Part shown: positions 25,699 to 34,617 of the stretch, one piece after another
How positions within the stretch are numbered: position 1 is the first letter of the stretch
Layout of the letters: every line of letters starts with the position of its first letter
Origin: Rhodobacteraceae bacterium NBU2976
GTDB lineage: Bacteria > Pseudomonadota > Alphaproteobacteria > Rhodobacterales > Rhodobacteraceae
Assembly: GCA_023630215.1 (NCBI GenBank)
Contig: JALPRQ010000001.1
Location: 1,364,001-1,428,000, forward strand
Direction: 5' to 3'
DNA: 64,000 nt
Program-made: the position numbers and the translations under genes
Notes under the pieces: generated by a model
Databases searched by the model: none
Told to the model about the DNA's origin: nothing
Seen by the model: the letters and a program-made list of their open reading frames with translations, nothing else

Positions 25699-26715
25699 CT
25701 ATTTCGAGGCTTCAGGAATATCCACTCCAATTTCCTCGTAATAACGAAGGGCTCCGGGGTGGAGTGCCATGCCGCCATCCTGAACGGCATATTCGAGCGT
25801 CACATCCTTTAGCCAAGGATTGGTTGTCATCGCGTCTTCGGCGGCTTCCCAATAGGCTTTGGTGATACGATAGACCAACTCGTCATCCATATCGGCGCGG
25901 GCCGTAACGCCAACCACAGCGCCAAGAGTATAGACGTCTTCGGTGTTTACAACGCCATCCCCATAGATGCCGGTGGGAATGATCCCAAGTTCTTCGCCCT
26001 GTACATTATAGACGAAATCCTGGGCTGCTGGGTTGGCCTCGAACTCTTCCTTGGACAGCCCCAAAAGCCGCAATTCAGACGTAAGTGCCAACTGTTCCAG
26101 CTGAGGGAATGGTGCGATACCGGATATCACATAGACATCAAACTGCCGGTCCTGAAAGCCTTGGAACGCTGACGACCAACTGGCTTTGACGTTTTCGTAA
26201 TCCACATCGGGTTCGTATCCTGTCAGGATATTTACCCAAGTGTTGGCCGCAGCCCATGCCCCTCCACCCGGTGGGCCAAGAAAGACGCGTTTACCTGCGA
26301 TATCAGCAGGGGTCATGATACCGGAATCGGCATAGGTAACGATGTGATACTGACCCAATGGGAACCAGTAGACCAAACGCAAGTTTTCAGCGAGTGCTGG
26401 CGCATTCTCCAACTGTGAATACATCGCCGTGCCGGATTTCATAAAGTTGTAAACCGTTGGTGATGTCATCGACATGTCGAGCTTGCCTTCCGCAACCTCG
26501 ATCATGTGTTTTGTTGCAGCGCCGGTTGCATCAACCTGAATATTAACATCATCAAGCGCCTGATTGACCAATGTCGCCATGGTCGTCATCGCCAGATACG
26601 CAGATGTACCCGGCGCGATGGTGGCCATTTTCAAATTGGTTTCCTGTCCGGTTGCAGACGTCGCGACACCAAGTGCGACGATTGAAGCCGCCAGTGATCT
26701 CAGAAATGGTTTCAT
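25699..26715 (-). CDS. TAXI-family TRAP transporter solute-binding protein
   Basis: The 338-residue periplasmic binding protein has a signal peptide (MKPFLRSLAASIVALGVATS, cleavage near residue 22). A TAXI-type receptor fold follows, with the family features KMATIAPGTSAYLAMTTMA and GPPGGGAWAAANTW. It captures an organic acid or related anion and passes it to the membrane subunit encoded immediately upstream. TAXI receptors work with fused permeases, as here. The ATG at 26715 gives the signal peptide; upstream in-frame codons overlap the permease gene. Confidence 0.93.
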   Translation of the reverse strand: MKPFLRSLAASIVALGVATSATGQETNLKMATIAPGTSAYLAMTTMATLVNQALDDVNIQVDATGAATKHMIEVAEGKLDMSMTSPTVYNFMKSGTAMYSQLENAPALAENLRLVYWFPLGQYHIVTYADSGIMTPADIAGKRVFLGPPGGGAWAAANTWVNILTGYEPDVDYENVKASWSSAFQGFQDRQFDVYVISGIAPFPQLEQLALTSELRLLGLSKEEFEANPAAQDFVYNVQGEELGIIPTGIYGDGVVNTEDVYTLGAVVGVTARADMDDELVYRITKAYWEAAEDAMTTNPWLKDVTLEYAVQDGGMALHPGALRYYEEIGVDIPEASK

Positions 26716-26737
26716 GTCATTTTCCTCCCATGTCCCT

Positions 26738-28606
26738 TCAAATATTCTGCGCAATGGGGCGGGACTTTACCCATTGTAAGCCGATAAGTGAGATAATGAT
26801 GATGCCAGCAGGCAGGGCGATCCGCCCATCGACTGCCAAAACCAGAATGCCGCAGATCAAGCGGATCGCTCGCTGCCAGAGCTCCAGGTTCCTCCGCTCC
26901 CATCCGCCAACGGCAGTGACCAGCGCCCAGGTCGATATCACGAACGCCACGCAAGCCCAGATCAGCCCGAATAGGCTGACCTCGCCCGCCACAAGTAGAA
27001 TATCGGGGTGGTAAACAAACACGAACGGTATGATGAAACCGGCAGCGGCAAGGCGCACAGCCGCAAATCCGGTTTCCATTGGTCCGGCACCAGCAATCGG
27101 CGCAGCGGCAAAAGCCGACAGGGCAACTGGAGGTGTTACCGAACTCAGTACTCCGAAATATAAGACAAATAAATGCGCGGCGATCGCTGGAACGCCCAGC
27201 CGTTCCAATGCCGGCCCCAAAACGATTGCAATAATAAGATAGGCTGCGCCGGTTGGCACGCCCATTCCCAGAACTAAACTTGCCAACATCACCATGATCA
27301 AAGACAGGGAAAGCGAGCTGCCAGAAAAGGCCAGGACATATTCCGCAAATTTGATGCCCACACCGGTCATGTTGACGACCCCGATGACAAACCCAATCGC
27401 GGCCACAACGATCATCAGCGTGGAGGCGGATCGCCCGGCATCAACCAAAGCGTCCCACCATTTTCGAGGATGGCGAAAATCCGGAAACATGATCAGACAC
27501 ATGACAAAAGCCGCTGCCAACGCATATGCCCCTGCATTTTGCGCGGTGCGCCCCGTCAAAAGGACAAAAACAATTACGCCAAGCGGAACCCAAAAGGCAA
27601 AAGACTTGACGAAATCTGCGCGTGTAAGACGAACCCGATCGTCAGGAGGGATCGCGCCGATACCGCTGCGTTTGGCTTCGACATAAACGATCGCAAACAG
27701 CGATCCGTAATACATTAGCGCCGGTATGAGGGCGGCTACGATGATTTGTAGATAGGGTATTCCCGTCACATCCGCCATCAGGAACGCAACCGCGCCCATG
27801 ACTGGCGGCATGATCTGTCCACCTGTCGAGGCTGCAGCTTCGATCCCCCCGGCAAAGCGAGGCTTGAACCCGACCTTTTTGATCACGGGTATTGTGAAAA
27901 CACCAGTCGACACGACGTTGGCAACCGCGGCCCCGGACATCGTGCCGAACAGTGCTGACCCGACAATTGATGCGTGCGCCGGCCCTCCGGCAAACCGCCC
28001 AGTTGCAGCAAAGGCGATGCGTAGCAGCACCTCGCCCGCACCTGCAGTCTGAAGGACCGCACCCAGAACAACATAAACCAGAACGATCCGCCCGACGACC
28101 TCGACCGGGCGTCCAAACACTCCGTCCGAAGAATACCACAGGTTCTCGGCGACACGTGTCCAGTGCTCACCCCCGCCGATACCCGATGGGGCCAGAACAT
28201 ATACTCCGGCAAATACCACGACAGCCAGCATGGGCAGTCCAAAAAATCGCCAGGTCAAATAGGTGATCAATCCTATTGCCACCCATGCAGAAATGTCTTG
28301 CGCCTTGGTGATGTTGATGAAGAACACTTCTTGTTCAAACATCACCTTGCCCCATTGAAGGATCAGCAGGACCAGCAAGATCATCATGGTGCCATGCAGG
28401 ATCAACCAGAGTGCGCTTGTGCCAGCATCCCCAGGTTTTCGCCATGCCAGAAAGCCAAAGATAACGGCAATCAAAACCGTTCCGCCGGACACGATTACGT
28501 TGTCGAAAACCCCGAACCCTGCCACATAAATGGCAGACAGTGACATACATGCCGCTGCGATTGCCGCCATGTGGTCAAATAGCCAGTGCAGCGATTTGAC
28601 ATTCAT
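26738..28606 (-). CDS. TRAP transporter permease, fused small and large subunits (TAXI type)
   Basis: The 622-residue integral membrane protein combines the 4-helix DctQ-like subunit (about residues 12-125) and the 12-helix DctM-like subunit (the remainder). DctM motifs include GSALFGTMSGAAVANVVSTG near residues 219-238 and LGMGVPTGAAYLIIA near 458-472. It drives Na+-coupled uptake of the solute delivered by the TAXI receptor, whose gene starts 22 bases downstream. It is the first gene of the operon and is divergent from the IclR regulator. The ATG at 28606 has no close competitor. Confidence 0.94.
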   Translation of the reverse strand: MNVKSLHWLFDHMAAIAAACMSLSAIYVAGFGVFDNVIVSGGTVLIAVIFGFLAWRKPGDAGTSALWLILHGTMMILLVLLILQWGKVMFEQEVFFINITKAQDISAWVAIGLITYLTWRFFGLPMLAVVVFAGVYVLAPSGIGGGEHWTRVAENLWYSSDGVFGRPVEVVGRIVLVYVVLGAVLQTAGAGEVLLRIAFAATGRFAGGPAHASIVGSALFGTMSGAAVANVVSTGVFTIPVIKKVGFKPRFAGGIEAAASTGGQIMPPVMGAVAFLMADVTGIPYLQIIVAALIPALMYYGSLFAIVYVEAKRSGIGAIPPDDRVRLTRADFVKSFAFWVPLGVIVFVLLTGRTAQNAGAYALAAAFVMCLIMFPDFRHPRKWWDALVDAGRSASTLMIVVAAIGFVIGVVNMTGVGIKFAEYVLAFSGSSLSLSLIMVMLASLVLGMGVPTGAAYLIIAIVLGPALERLGVPAIAAHLFVLYFGVLSSVTPPVALSAFAAAPIAGAGPMETGFAAVRLAAAGFIIPFVFVYHPDILLVAGEVSLFGLIWACVAFVISTWALVTAVGGWERRNLELWQRAIRLICGILVLAVDGRIALPAGIIIISLIGLQWVKSRPIAQNI

Positions 28607-28673
28607 GATGATCTCTCTCCCTGCAAAAAATGCTGCCCGAGAGCCTTTGAGCACTCAACGCACTTGCAAAAAC

Positions 28674-28690
28674 GTGCCGCTGTGCGGCAC
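28674..28690. promoter_or_regulatory. Palindromic operator between the TRAP operon and iclR
   Basis: GTGCCGC (28674-28680) and GCGGCAC (28684-28690) are perfect inverted halves around TGT. The palindrome ends 9 bases before the iclR start and lies 68 bp upstream of the TRAP operon start, as expected for the binding site of the divergent IclR protein. Confidence 0.72.
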
Positions 28691-28699
28691 AGTTCGGCT

Positions 28700-29506
28700 A
28701 TGAACTCAGATCTGCACCATAAATCTCTCGACCGGGGCATCACTATTATGGAGATTTTGGCGCGCGAAGGGTCCTGTAGCTTGGCAAATCTTCATGCCCA
28801 AAGCGGCATCCCCAAATCATCGATTCGACGATTGCTGGCAACGATGATTAACCGTCGGCTGGTGCGCCAATCGGTGGCGGATCGAAAATACCGTATCCTG
28901 GTCACGATGCCTTTGTCTTCCGAAGCGCCGCTTCCTACTGATCAGGCTTATATCGTAGATATCGCCATGCCGGTGATTTCGGCAATGACTCGGAAAATAT
29001 CGTGGCCATCCGACATTCATCTGATCAGCGGCGCGCGAATGACCGTTCTGGATTCAACGCGTCCGCTCAGCCCTTTTCACCTTTATCGAGGCGTTTTAAA
29101 TCGTCATATCAACATGTTTGTGTCAGCAACGGGCATGGCGTGTTTGGCAGAAATGGACGATGCGGGATATGAACGTATCGCCGCGCATTGCGAAGGCGAC
29201 GAAGTTTGGGGGTTGGCGCGGTATAATATCTCGCGCACGAATTATCTTCGTCATTTGGAAAAAACACGTGCCCGCGGATATGGGGTGCGCATAGCACGGA
29301 TGGCGGGACAGACCAATTTCGATGATGGGCTTGCCGCGATTGCGCGCCCTATCTATCGTGGCCAACAACTTCTTGGCGCGATATCTATCCTGTGGCCGAC
29401 CCACTACCGCAGTCCTGAACAGTTTGCAGCAGATTACCTGACAGAGCTAAAGGCGGCGACAGATGCAATTTCTGAGGAATTGAACCAGTTCTCCCCACCA
29501 ACTTAA
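28700..29506 (+). CDS. IclR-family transcriptional regulator
   Basis: The 268-residue regulator has an N-terminal winged helix-turn-helix (about residues 8-66, ITIMEILAREGSCSLANLHAQSGIPKSSIRRLLATM in two segments) and a C-terminal GAF-like effector domain (about 85-260) with the IclR region DDGLAAIARPIYRGQQLLGAIS. IclR proteins commonly control a neighbouring catabolic or transport operon in response to a small carboxylate. The divergent TRAP/sulfatase operon is the clear candidate, with a palindromic site in between. The start at 28700 follows the palindrome directly. Confidence 0.93.
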   Translation: MNSDLHHKSLDRGITIMEILAREGSCSLANLHAQSGIPKSSIRRLLATMINRRLVRQSVADRKYRILVTMPLSSEAPLPTDQAYIVDIAMPVISAMTRKISWPSDIHLISGARMTVLDSTRPLSPFHLYRGVLNRHINMFVSATGMACLAEMDDAGYERIAAHCEGDEVWGLARYNISRTNYLRHLEKTRARGYGVRIARMAGQTNFDDGLAAIARPIYRGQQLLGAISILWPTHYRSPEQFAADYLTELKAATDAISEELNQFSPPT

Positions 29507-29559
29507 ACGCGTGGTGTTCCAATGATGTGGGCATCAAGAACTGATCATTAGGGAAACCA

Positions 29560-29633
29560 TGGAGGCGAGTACCGGAATCGAACCGGTGTACACGGATTTG
29601 CAATCCGCTGCGTAACCACTCCGCCAACTCGCC
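29560..29633 (-). tRNA. tRNA-Cys (anticodon GCA)
   Basis: The 74-nt cloverleaf read on the minus strand has acceptor stem GGCGAGT / ACTCGCC, discriminator T and an encoded CCA. The D stem, the anticodon loop TTGCAAA with GCA, and a T arm GGTTCGATTCC are all present. Confidence 0.96.
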
Positions 29634-29756
29634 GTCGTTTGTGGTGGCGCTGATATAGCGGCCTCAAAACGCAGGTGCAAGCGGCAAGTGTGGCGTTGCA
29701 GGGTAGGGTTGATTATGGCAAAAGGCGCTAACGATGACGCAGACAGGATTCCCACT

Positions 29757-30410
29757 ATGATCGATTTCACGTTGGCGCGCAAACATATGGTCGATGGACA
29801 GATCCGTCCCTCGGACATAACGCTTTATCCGGTGATCAAGGCATTATTGGATACCCCGCGTGAGGCATTTGTTCCGCGCGACAAAAAGGCGATCGCTTAT
29901 GCCGATCAAAATATCGATCTGGGAAATAACCGCACTTTGTTAGCGCCACGGACGATCGGGCGAATGCTGGAAGGGGCCAATATTCAGCCCACAGATATGG
30001 TGTTATGCATCGGCGCGAATCTGGGATATGTTCCCGCTGTGATTTCGCGACTTTCACAAGTGGTGATCTGTGTGGAGTCCGATGAATCCTTTGCTTCAGT
30101 CGCCGAACAGACCTTGTCGGAACAGGGGCAGGACAATTGTGTTGTTCATGTTGGTGATCTGGCAATGGGTGAAGGGGATCATGCCCCCTATGACGTTGTC
30201 CTGATCAACGGAGCCATTGAAATTCTGCCCGACATACTAATGTCGCAGGTCAAGGATCACGGCAAAATCATCGCGATCCGTAAACATGATGGTCGCTCGC
30301 AGATTTCTGTGGGGATCAAATCCGGAGATCGTATCGCGTGGGATGATCAGCACAACGCGTTCGCCCCCGTTCTTCCCGGATTCGAAGTCGTTCCGACATT
30401 CGTTTTTTGA
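29757..30410 (+). CDS. Protein-L-isoaspartate O-methyltransferase-like protein
   Basis: The 217-residue protein has a class I S-adenosylmethionine methyltransferase fold. The N-terminal region (MVDGQIRPSDI, then PREAFVP at 32-38) is typical of PCMT proteins, as is the glycine-rich loop, here MVLCIGANLGY near residues 81-91. Classical PCMT has GTGSGY there, so the loop is divergent, as in the alphaproteobacterial PCMT-like group. Whether it repairs isoaspartyl residues or methylates something else is not certain. It lies just upstream of tolC, an arrangement common in Rhodobacteraceae. The ATG at 29757 gives the family N-terminus. Confidence 0.85.
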   Translation: MIDFTLARKHMVDGQIRPSDITLYPVIKALLDTPREAFVPRDKKAIAYADQNIDLGNNRTLLAPRTIGRMLEGANIQPTDMVLCIGANLGYVPAVISRLSQVVICVESDESFASVAEQTLSEQGQDNCVVHVGDLAMGEGDHAPYDVVLINGAIEILPDILMSQVKDHGKIIAIRKHDGRSQISVGIKSGDRIAWDDQHNAFAPVLPGFEVVPTFVF

Positions 30411-30480
30411 GAAATTGATCTTGAACCTTTGACGTAAACCTCTAGGTTGGAGAGGCCTGACTGCTCAAAGGGAATAAAGA

Positions 30481-31857
30481 ATGTTCCGTCATCTAAACGC
30501 AACTGCACTTTGTGCGGTTTTTGTACTGTTATTGCCACTTTCAGTTCATGCCACGACGTTGCAGGAAGCCTTGGCGCAAGCGTACCAGACGAATCCTTCT
30601 TTACTGGCGGTACGTGCTGGACTGCGTGCGCAGGATGAAACAGTCGCTCAAGCGATTGCGGCTATGCGACCGTCGGTTGGATTGTCCGCGAACCTTAGCA
30701 GTTCGGCTCCGATCACTGCTTTGGATCAGGATACTGACAGTTTTCGTGCCAGCTTGGATACCAGCTTGGTTGTGTATGACGGAGGGCGCAGTGCCGACGC
30801 ATTGAAAGCTGCGGAATATGGCGTTCTGGCCGCACAGGCTAATCTTCGCTCGACTGAACAGACGCTGTTGCTGCAAGCTGCCATTGCCTATCTCGATGTG
30901 CGCCGGGACCAGCGATTTCTGGCGCTGGCAGTAAACAACGTCAATCTGATTGAACAGCAAGTACAAGCGACGCAGGACCGATTTGACGTCGGGTCCGTGA
31001 CCTCGACGGACGTTGCGCTGGCGCGTGCACGGCTTGCAGCAGCGCAAACCAGCCTTGCTGCCAACAGCGGCGGTCTGTCGCTGTCGAAAGAGATTTATCG
31101 CGCCATTATCGGTTCTGAACCGACAAACCTGTCCGCTCCACCCGCGTTGCCAAATTTGCCCATGTCCTTGGCTGAGGCGGAGTCAATCGCCATGCGCGAA
31201 CACCCTGCGATCCTGGCGGCCCGGTATGAGGAACGCGCGGCCGAACATGATCTGGTCCGCGCACGCAACGTCCGAATCCCAACGGTCAGTCTTGGTGCCT
31301 CGATTGACTACTCCATTACCTCAATCCCCGGCACCGAAAGCACATCTGCCTCGATCTTCCTGAATGGACAGATGCCGATCTATCAGGGCGGCGCTTTGTC
31401 TAGCGCCATGCGGTCGGCCATCCAGATTTTGGAATCGCGCAAAGCCACAACGCAGGAAACCATGCGCCAAGTGCGTCAGGCGACGGCGTCAGCTTGGGCA
31501 AATATCCGGGTTGCTCGGGCCTCGATCGAAGCTGCACGCCTGCAAATCGAGGCTAACGAGGTTGCCTATCGTGGCATCGAAGAAGAATTACGGCTTGGGG
31601 CGCGAACGACACTGGACCTTTTGGATGCCGAACAGGAACTGCTGACGGCAAAATCTAACCTGGCTTCAGCGCAACGTGATGAATATGTGGCGGCGCTCAA
31701 TCTGCTTGCGGCGATGGGCCTGTTGACAGTCGAAAACCTCAATCTTGGCATCCCTGCATATGATCCTAATGTGAATTTTGACCGTGTCAAAACCGCACCA
31801 GTCAGCACGTTTAGTGGCGGACAAGTGCTGGATTCCATCGCTGACCGCTGGGAATAG
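30481..31857 (+). CDS. tolC: TolC-family outer membrane efflux protein
   Basis: The 458-residue outer membrane protein has a signal peptide (about residues 1-21, ending VHA) and the two internally repeated outer-membrane-efflux domains, with long coiled-coil helices (e.g. AARYEERAAEHDLVRARNV and the C-terminal LDLLDAEQELLTAKSNLASA). It forms the trimeric exit channel used by type I secretion and RND efflux systems. It lies 70 bases after the methyltransferase gene. No export ATPase or membrane-fusion gene is adjacent in this window. Confidence 0.94.
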   Translation: MFRHLNATALCAVFVLLLPLSVHATTLQEALAQAYQTNPSLLAVRAGLRAQDETVAQAIAAMRPSVGLSANLSSSAPITALDQDTDSFRASLDTSLVVYDGGRSADALKAAEYGVLAAQANLRSTEQTLLLQAAIAYLDVRRDQRFLALAVNNVNLIEQQVQATQDRFDVGSVTSTDVALARARLAAAQTSLAANSGGLSLSKEIYRAIIGSEPTNLSAPPALPNLPMSLAEAESIAMREHPAILAARYEERAAEHDLVRARNVRIPTVSLGASIDYSITSIPGTESTSASIFLNGQMPIYQGGALSSAMRSAIQILESRKATTQETMRQVRQATASAWANIRVARASIEAARLQIEANEVAYRGIEEELRLGARTTLDLLDAEQELLTAKSNLASAQRDEYVAALNLLAAMGLLTVENLNLGIPAYDPNVNFDRVKTAPVSTFSGGQVLDSIADRWE

Positions 31858-31933
31858 TTTGATTTTTCTAGCTTCTGGCCTATAGTCACCAACAAACGAC
31901 AAATAATAAACAATAGTTGTTGGGGGCAAGGCC

Positions 31934-32395
31934 GTGGCAGAGACAGCGAATTCCAGCGCTGAGAGCATAGACTCCGTGATGGGTGCCATCCGTCGGATGG
32001 TGCGTCGGGAAACCAAAGCGCGATTTTCTGATATTGACTCGACAGGGGCGGTTACACCGAGCCGCGCCACAGACCTGCTGGAAAGCAGACGTGTCGAACC
32101 GCAGGTAAGCAGTCGTCCGAAATATATTTATCGGGCGCCAAAAAATCCGGGCAACCTGCCAACAAAAATTCTGGTCCTTCAGCCGCATATGCGCGTTGAT
32201 ATTCCACGCGACAGTTATCACGGTTTCTACCAATCCAAGCGCCGCAACGATGCGGAAAAACTACGTGATGTTGGGGTAGAGCCTGAAATGTTACGAAATG
32301 TTGTTCGCGAAGTACTGGAAGAACAGCTTCGTGGAGAACTGGGGCGTCAGATCGTTTTGTCGGTCAAGAAGGATTTGGTAAAGCTGTTATCGTAG
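31934..32395 (+). CDS. PopZ-like (DUF2497-type) protein
   Basis: The 153-residue protein has a Ser/Thr-rich, disordered-looking N-terminal two-thirds. A short helical C-terminus reads PEMLRNVVREVLEEQLRGELG, matching the DUF2497/PopZ C-terminal motif, which mediates self-assembly at cell poles. A conserved N-terminal helix (SIDSVMGAIRRMVRRET) is also typical. The start is GTG at 31934, after a GGGGGCAAGG ribosome-binding region. Its last 9 bases overlap the 3' end of the convergent sseB-like gene. A polar organiser role is inferred from the motif. Confidence 0.72.
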   Translation: MAETANSSAESIDSVMGAIRRMVRRETKARFSDIDSTGAVTPSRATDLLESRRVEPQVSSRPKYIYRAPKNPGNLPTKILVLQPHMRVDIPRDSYHGFYQSKRRNDAEKLRDVGVEPEMLRNVVREVLEEQLRGELGRQIVLSVKKDLVKLLS

Positions 32396-33172
32396 CTTGG
32401 GTGGGCGATCCGGGTCCATCCCCGGAGCGGTCGCCGTTAGCGAAACGGGTTGCGGCTTAACCTTGAATTCGATTCTCACGCCAATTTGTTGCAACTTTTG
32501 TTCGATCTCGGATCCCGCTTCAACCAACGCAATTGCAACCGCAGTTTTGGGATTGAAACGTGACATATCGGAGGCGGTCAGCAGCGCGGTCAATTGCGCC
32601 TCGGCGGCGCAATTGACAAGCGCCAGAGTCAACGCCTCATTGCCCTGATCATCTTGGATATTGCAAAGATAGGCGGCATCGACAAAGCCGCCAAGCTCAT
32701 TAAAATTCCGTTGTATTATGTCCAAAACCTCATCCGAGGGATTTGCGCGCGCTACTGAAGAATTTGTGCTGACATGGATCTCTAGCGACTGGTCCGACAT
32801 TTCCAGTGCCCATGAAACCTGTTCAGGTGTCAGGAAGGCGGCACCTTCGATCGCGTTCGCATTCACGATCACACCGATATTTTTGCCCGCCAACGCCTTC
32901 AACAGATCGCGCCCCGTTATACGGGAACATAAACGCGGTCTATCAACAAAGGCCGAGAAATTCTCGTCTGTATCAAATGCCAGAACGAATTTCCCGTCAC
33001 TGATTGCAAACACCTCCATGTCTGGGTCTTTCGCGTCAGACTCTTCCAGCAAAACGCGTAATAACGTTTCCAGAAAAACCTGAAAATAGGCGTTGTATCC
33101 CGAGGTTTCCTGACTGTCTAACAGCCGCGGTTGCAACTGGTCCAGTGGAGAGAGGTTGTCTGTTTGACTCAT
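32387..33172 (-). CDS. SseB-family protein
   Basis: The 261-residue soluble protein has an SseB domain in its first half (about residues 25-125; FAISDGKFVLAFDTDENFSAFVDRP) and an SseB C-terminal-like region further on. SseB-domain proteins are poorly understood; the E. coli protein enhances serine sensitivity. There is no signal peptide and no adjacent operon partner. It is convergent with the PopZ-like gene, with a 9-bp overlap. Confidence 0.78.
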   Translation of the reverse strand: MSQTDNLSPLDQLQPRLLDSQETSGYNAYFQVFLETLLRVLLEESDAKDPDMEVFAISDGKFVLAFDTDENFSAFVDRPRLCSRITGRDLLKALAGKNIGVIVNANAIEGAAFLTPEQVSWALEMSDQSLEIHVSTNSSVARANPSDEVLDIIQRNFNELGGFVDAAYLCNIQDDQGNEALTLALVNCAAEAQLTALLTASDMSRFNPKTAVAIALVEAGSEIEQKLQQIGVRIEFKVKPQPVSLTATAPGMDPDRPPKLR

Positions 33173-33285
33173 ACCTTTCCCTTAACAATTTTTGTCTTCG
33201 ATACAATAACAAAGCTTTGCATTGCGTGCGGTTGCAGCCCGAACCCGCTTCGATTAGAACCGCATCAGACGATAATGGAGCGGGC

Positions 33286-34548
33286 ATGTACAAGGTTTGG
33301 AATTTTCTGACGGAATATTCACTGTTTCTGGTTATCGGCGCGATTGTCGCGTTGATCTGGGCGAACGTGGACTATCAGTCGTATCATGCATTCGTAGAAT
33401 TTAAACTTATCGACGATTTCATTATTGGCCATGCGCATATTGATGCCGAAGGTCATGTGCACCGCACGCTGACGTTGCACTATCTGATCAATGATGTCCT
33501 GATGGCGTTTTTCTTTGCCATCGCAGGCAAGGAGGTCTGGGAAGCCGTGATCCTTGAAGATGGTTCGCTTCGGGGAAAGAAAGCCGCGACACCTTTGATC
33601 GCGACCATTGGCGGAATGATCGGACCGATTTCCATTTATCTTGGTATGGCATGGCTATTCGGCTCGACGACATATGATGCGGTGGCGAATGGATGGGCCA
33701 TACCCACGGCAACGGACATTGCGTTTTCCTATCTGGTTGGTCGTCTGGTGTTTGGGGCTGGACATCCGGCTGTTCGATTCCTGTTGCTTCTGGCCATTGC
33801 CGATGACGCCGCTGGGTTGATCATTCTGGCCATATTCTATCCGTCTGGTGAATTGGCCCCTGTTTGGTTGTTGTTGTCGGTTGCGGCTGCAATTGGGGTA
33901 TTTGTGCTGGCAAACTGGTTGCCACGTCGGTTGGACCGGGGAAAGCAACACCGCCCAAATTCGACTTGGGTGCGCGAAAAGCTTAGTTTCTTCCCCTATC
34001 TGATCGCAGCCGCGCTTAGCTGGTATGGTTTTCAGGAAGCCGGCATACACCCTGCACTGGGTCTTTTGCCAATAATTCCAACCATTCCCCATGCTGACAG
34101 GGCCTTTGGTTTATTTGCCGATGCAGAACGTCACTTGACTGACCTGTTGAACGCAATCGAACACGGCCTGAAAACTCCGGTCGAGATCGTGTTGTTCTTC
34201 TTTGGATTGGCAAATGCTGGTGTGTTGTTCAGCGCAATCGGTGACGCAACCTGGTTGGTCCTTGCAGGGTTGATTATCGGCAAACCGGTCGGCATCTGGC
34301 TGTTTGGCACGTTTGCATCGAACGTGCTGAAACTGGGATTGCCCGAGGGCATGCGAAATGCCGATCTATTTGTGCTTGGTTGTGTCGCCGCTATTGGCTT
34401 CACGGTGTCTTTGTTCATCGCGTCGGTTGCGTTTGACGCTGGTCCGGTTCAGGATGCCGCAAAAATGGGAGCATTGTTCAGTTTCTTTGCAGCGGTGCTT
34501 GCGGTAGTGTGCGGGCGCTTGCTACGCGTTCAGAAAATCGACGGATAG
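33286..34548 (+). CDS. nhaA: Na+/H+ antiporter NhaA
   Basis: The 420-residue membrane protein has 12 predicted helices. It carries the conserved ion-binding pair of Asp residues in LLAIADDAAGLIILAI near residues 170-185, with NGWAIPTATDIAFSY near 135-149 upstream of it. NhaA exports Na+ in exchange for H+ and supports pH and salt homeostasis, which suits a marine cell. The start is the ATG at 33286, with GGAG 9 bases upstream; the frame is open further upstream only across the sseB-like gene. It probably stands alone. Confidence 0.95.
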   Translation: MYKVWNFLTEYSLFLVIGAIVALIWANVDYQSYHAFVEFKLIDDFIIGHAHIDAEGHVHRTLTLHYLINDVLMAFFFAIAGKEVWEAVILEDGSLRGKKAATPLIATIGGMIGPISIYLGMAWLFGSTTYDAVANGWAIPTATDIAFSYLVGRLVFGAGHPAVRFLLLLAIADDAAGLIILAIFYPSGELAPVWLLLSVAAAIGVFVLANWLPRRLDRGKQHRPNSTWVREKLSFFPYLIAAALSWYGFQEAGIHPALGLLPIIPTIPHADRAFGLFADAERHLTDLLNAIEHGLKTPVEIVLFFFGLANAGVLFSAIGDATWLVLAGLIIGKPVGIWLFGTFASNVLKLGLPEGMRNADLFVLGCVAAIGFTVSLFIASVAFDAGPVQDAAKMGALFSFFAAVLAVVCGRLLRVQKIDG

Positions 34549-34617
34549 CTGTTTGGAAATTCTAAACCATGTTACTGCTAAAGACGATCTGAACATGCAT
34601 CTGATCAGGGCGGACGA

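Noticed and set aside
29385-29627. Open frame reading through tRNA-Cys
   Set aside because: It is a translation of the tRNA and flanking sequence (AEWLRSGLQIRVHRFDS-type) and has no conserved features.
33004-33285. N-terminal extension of NhaA from an upstream in-frame start
   Set aside because: The added 94 residues are antisense to the sseB-like gene and unlike NhaA; the ATG at 33286 has a ribosome binding site and gives the family N-terminus.
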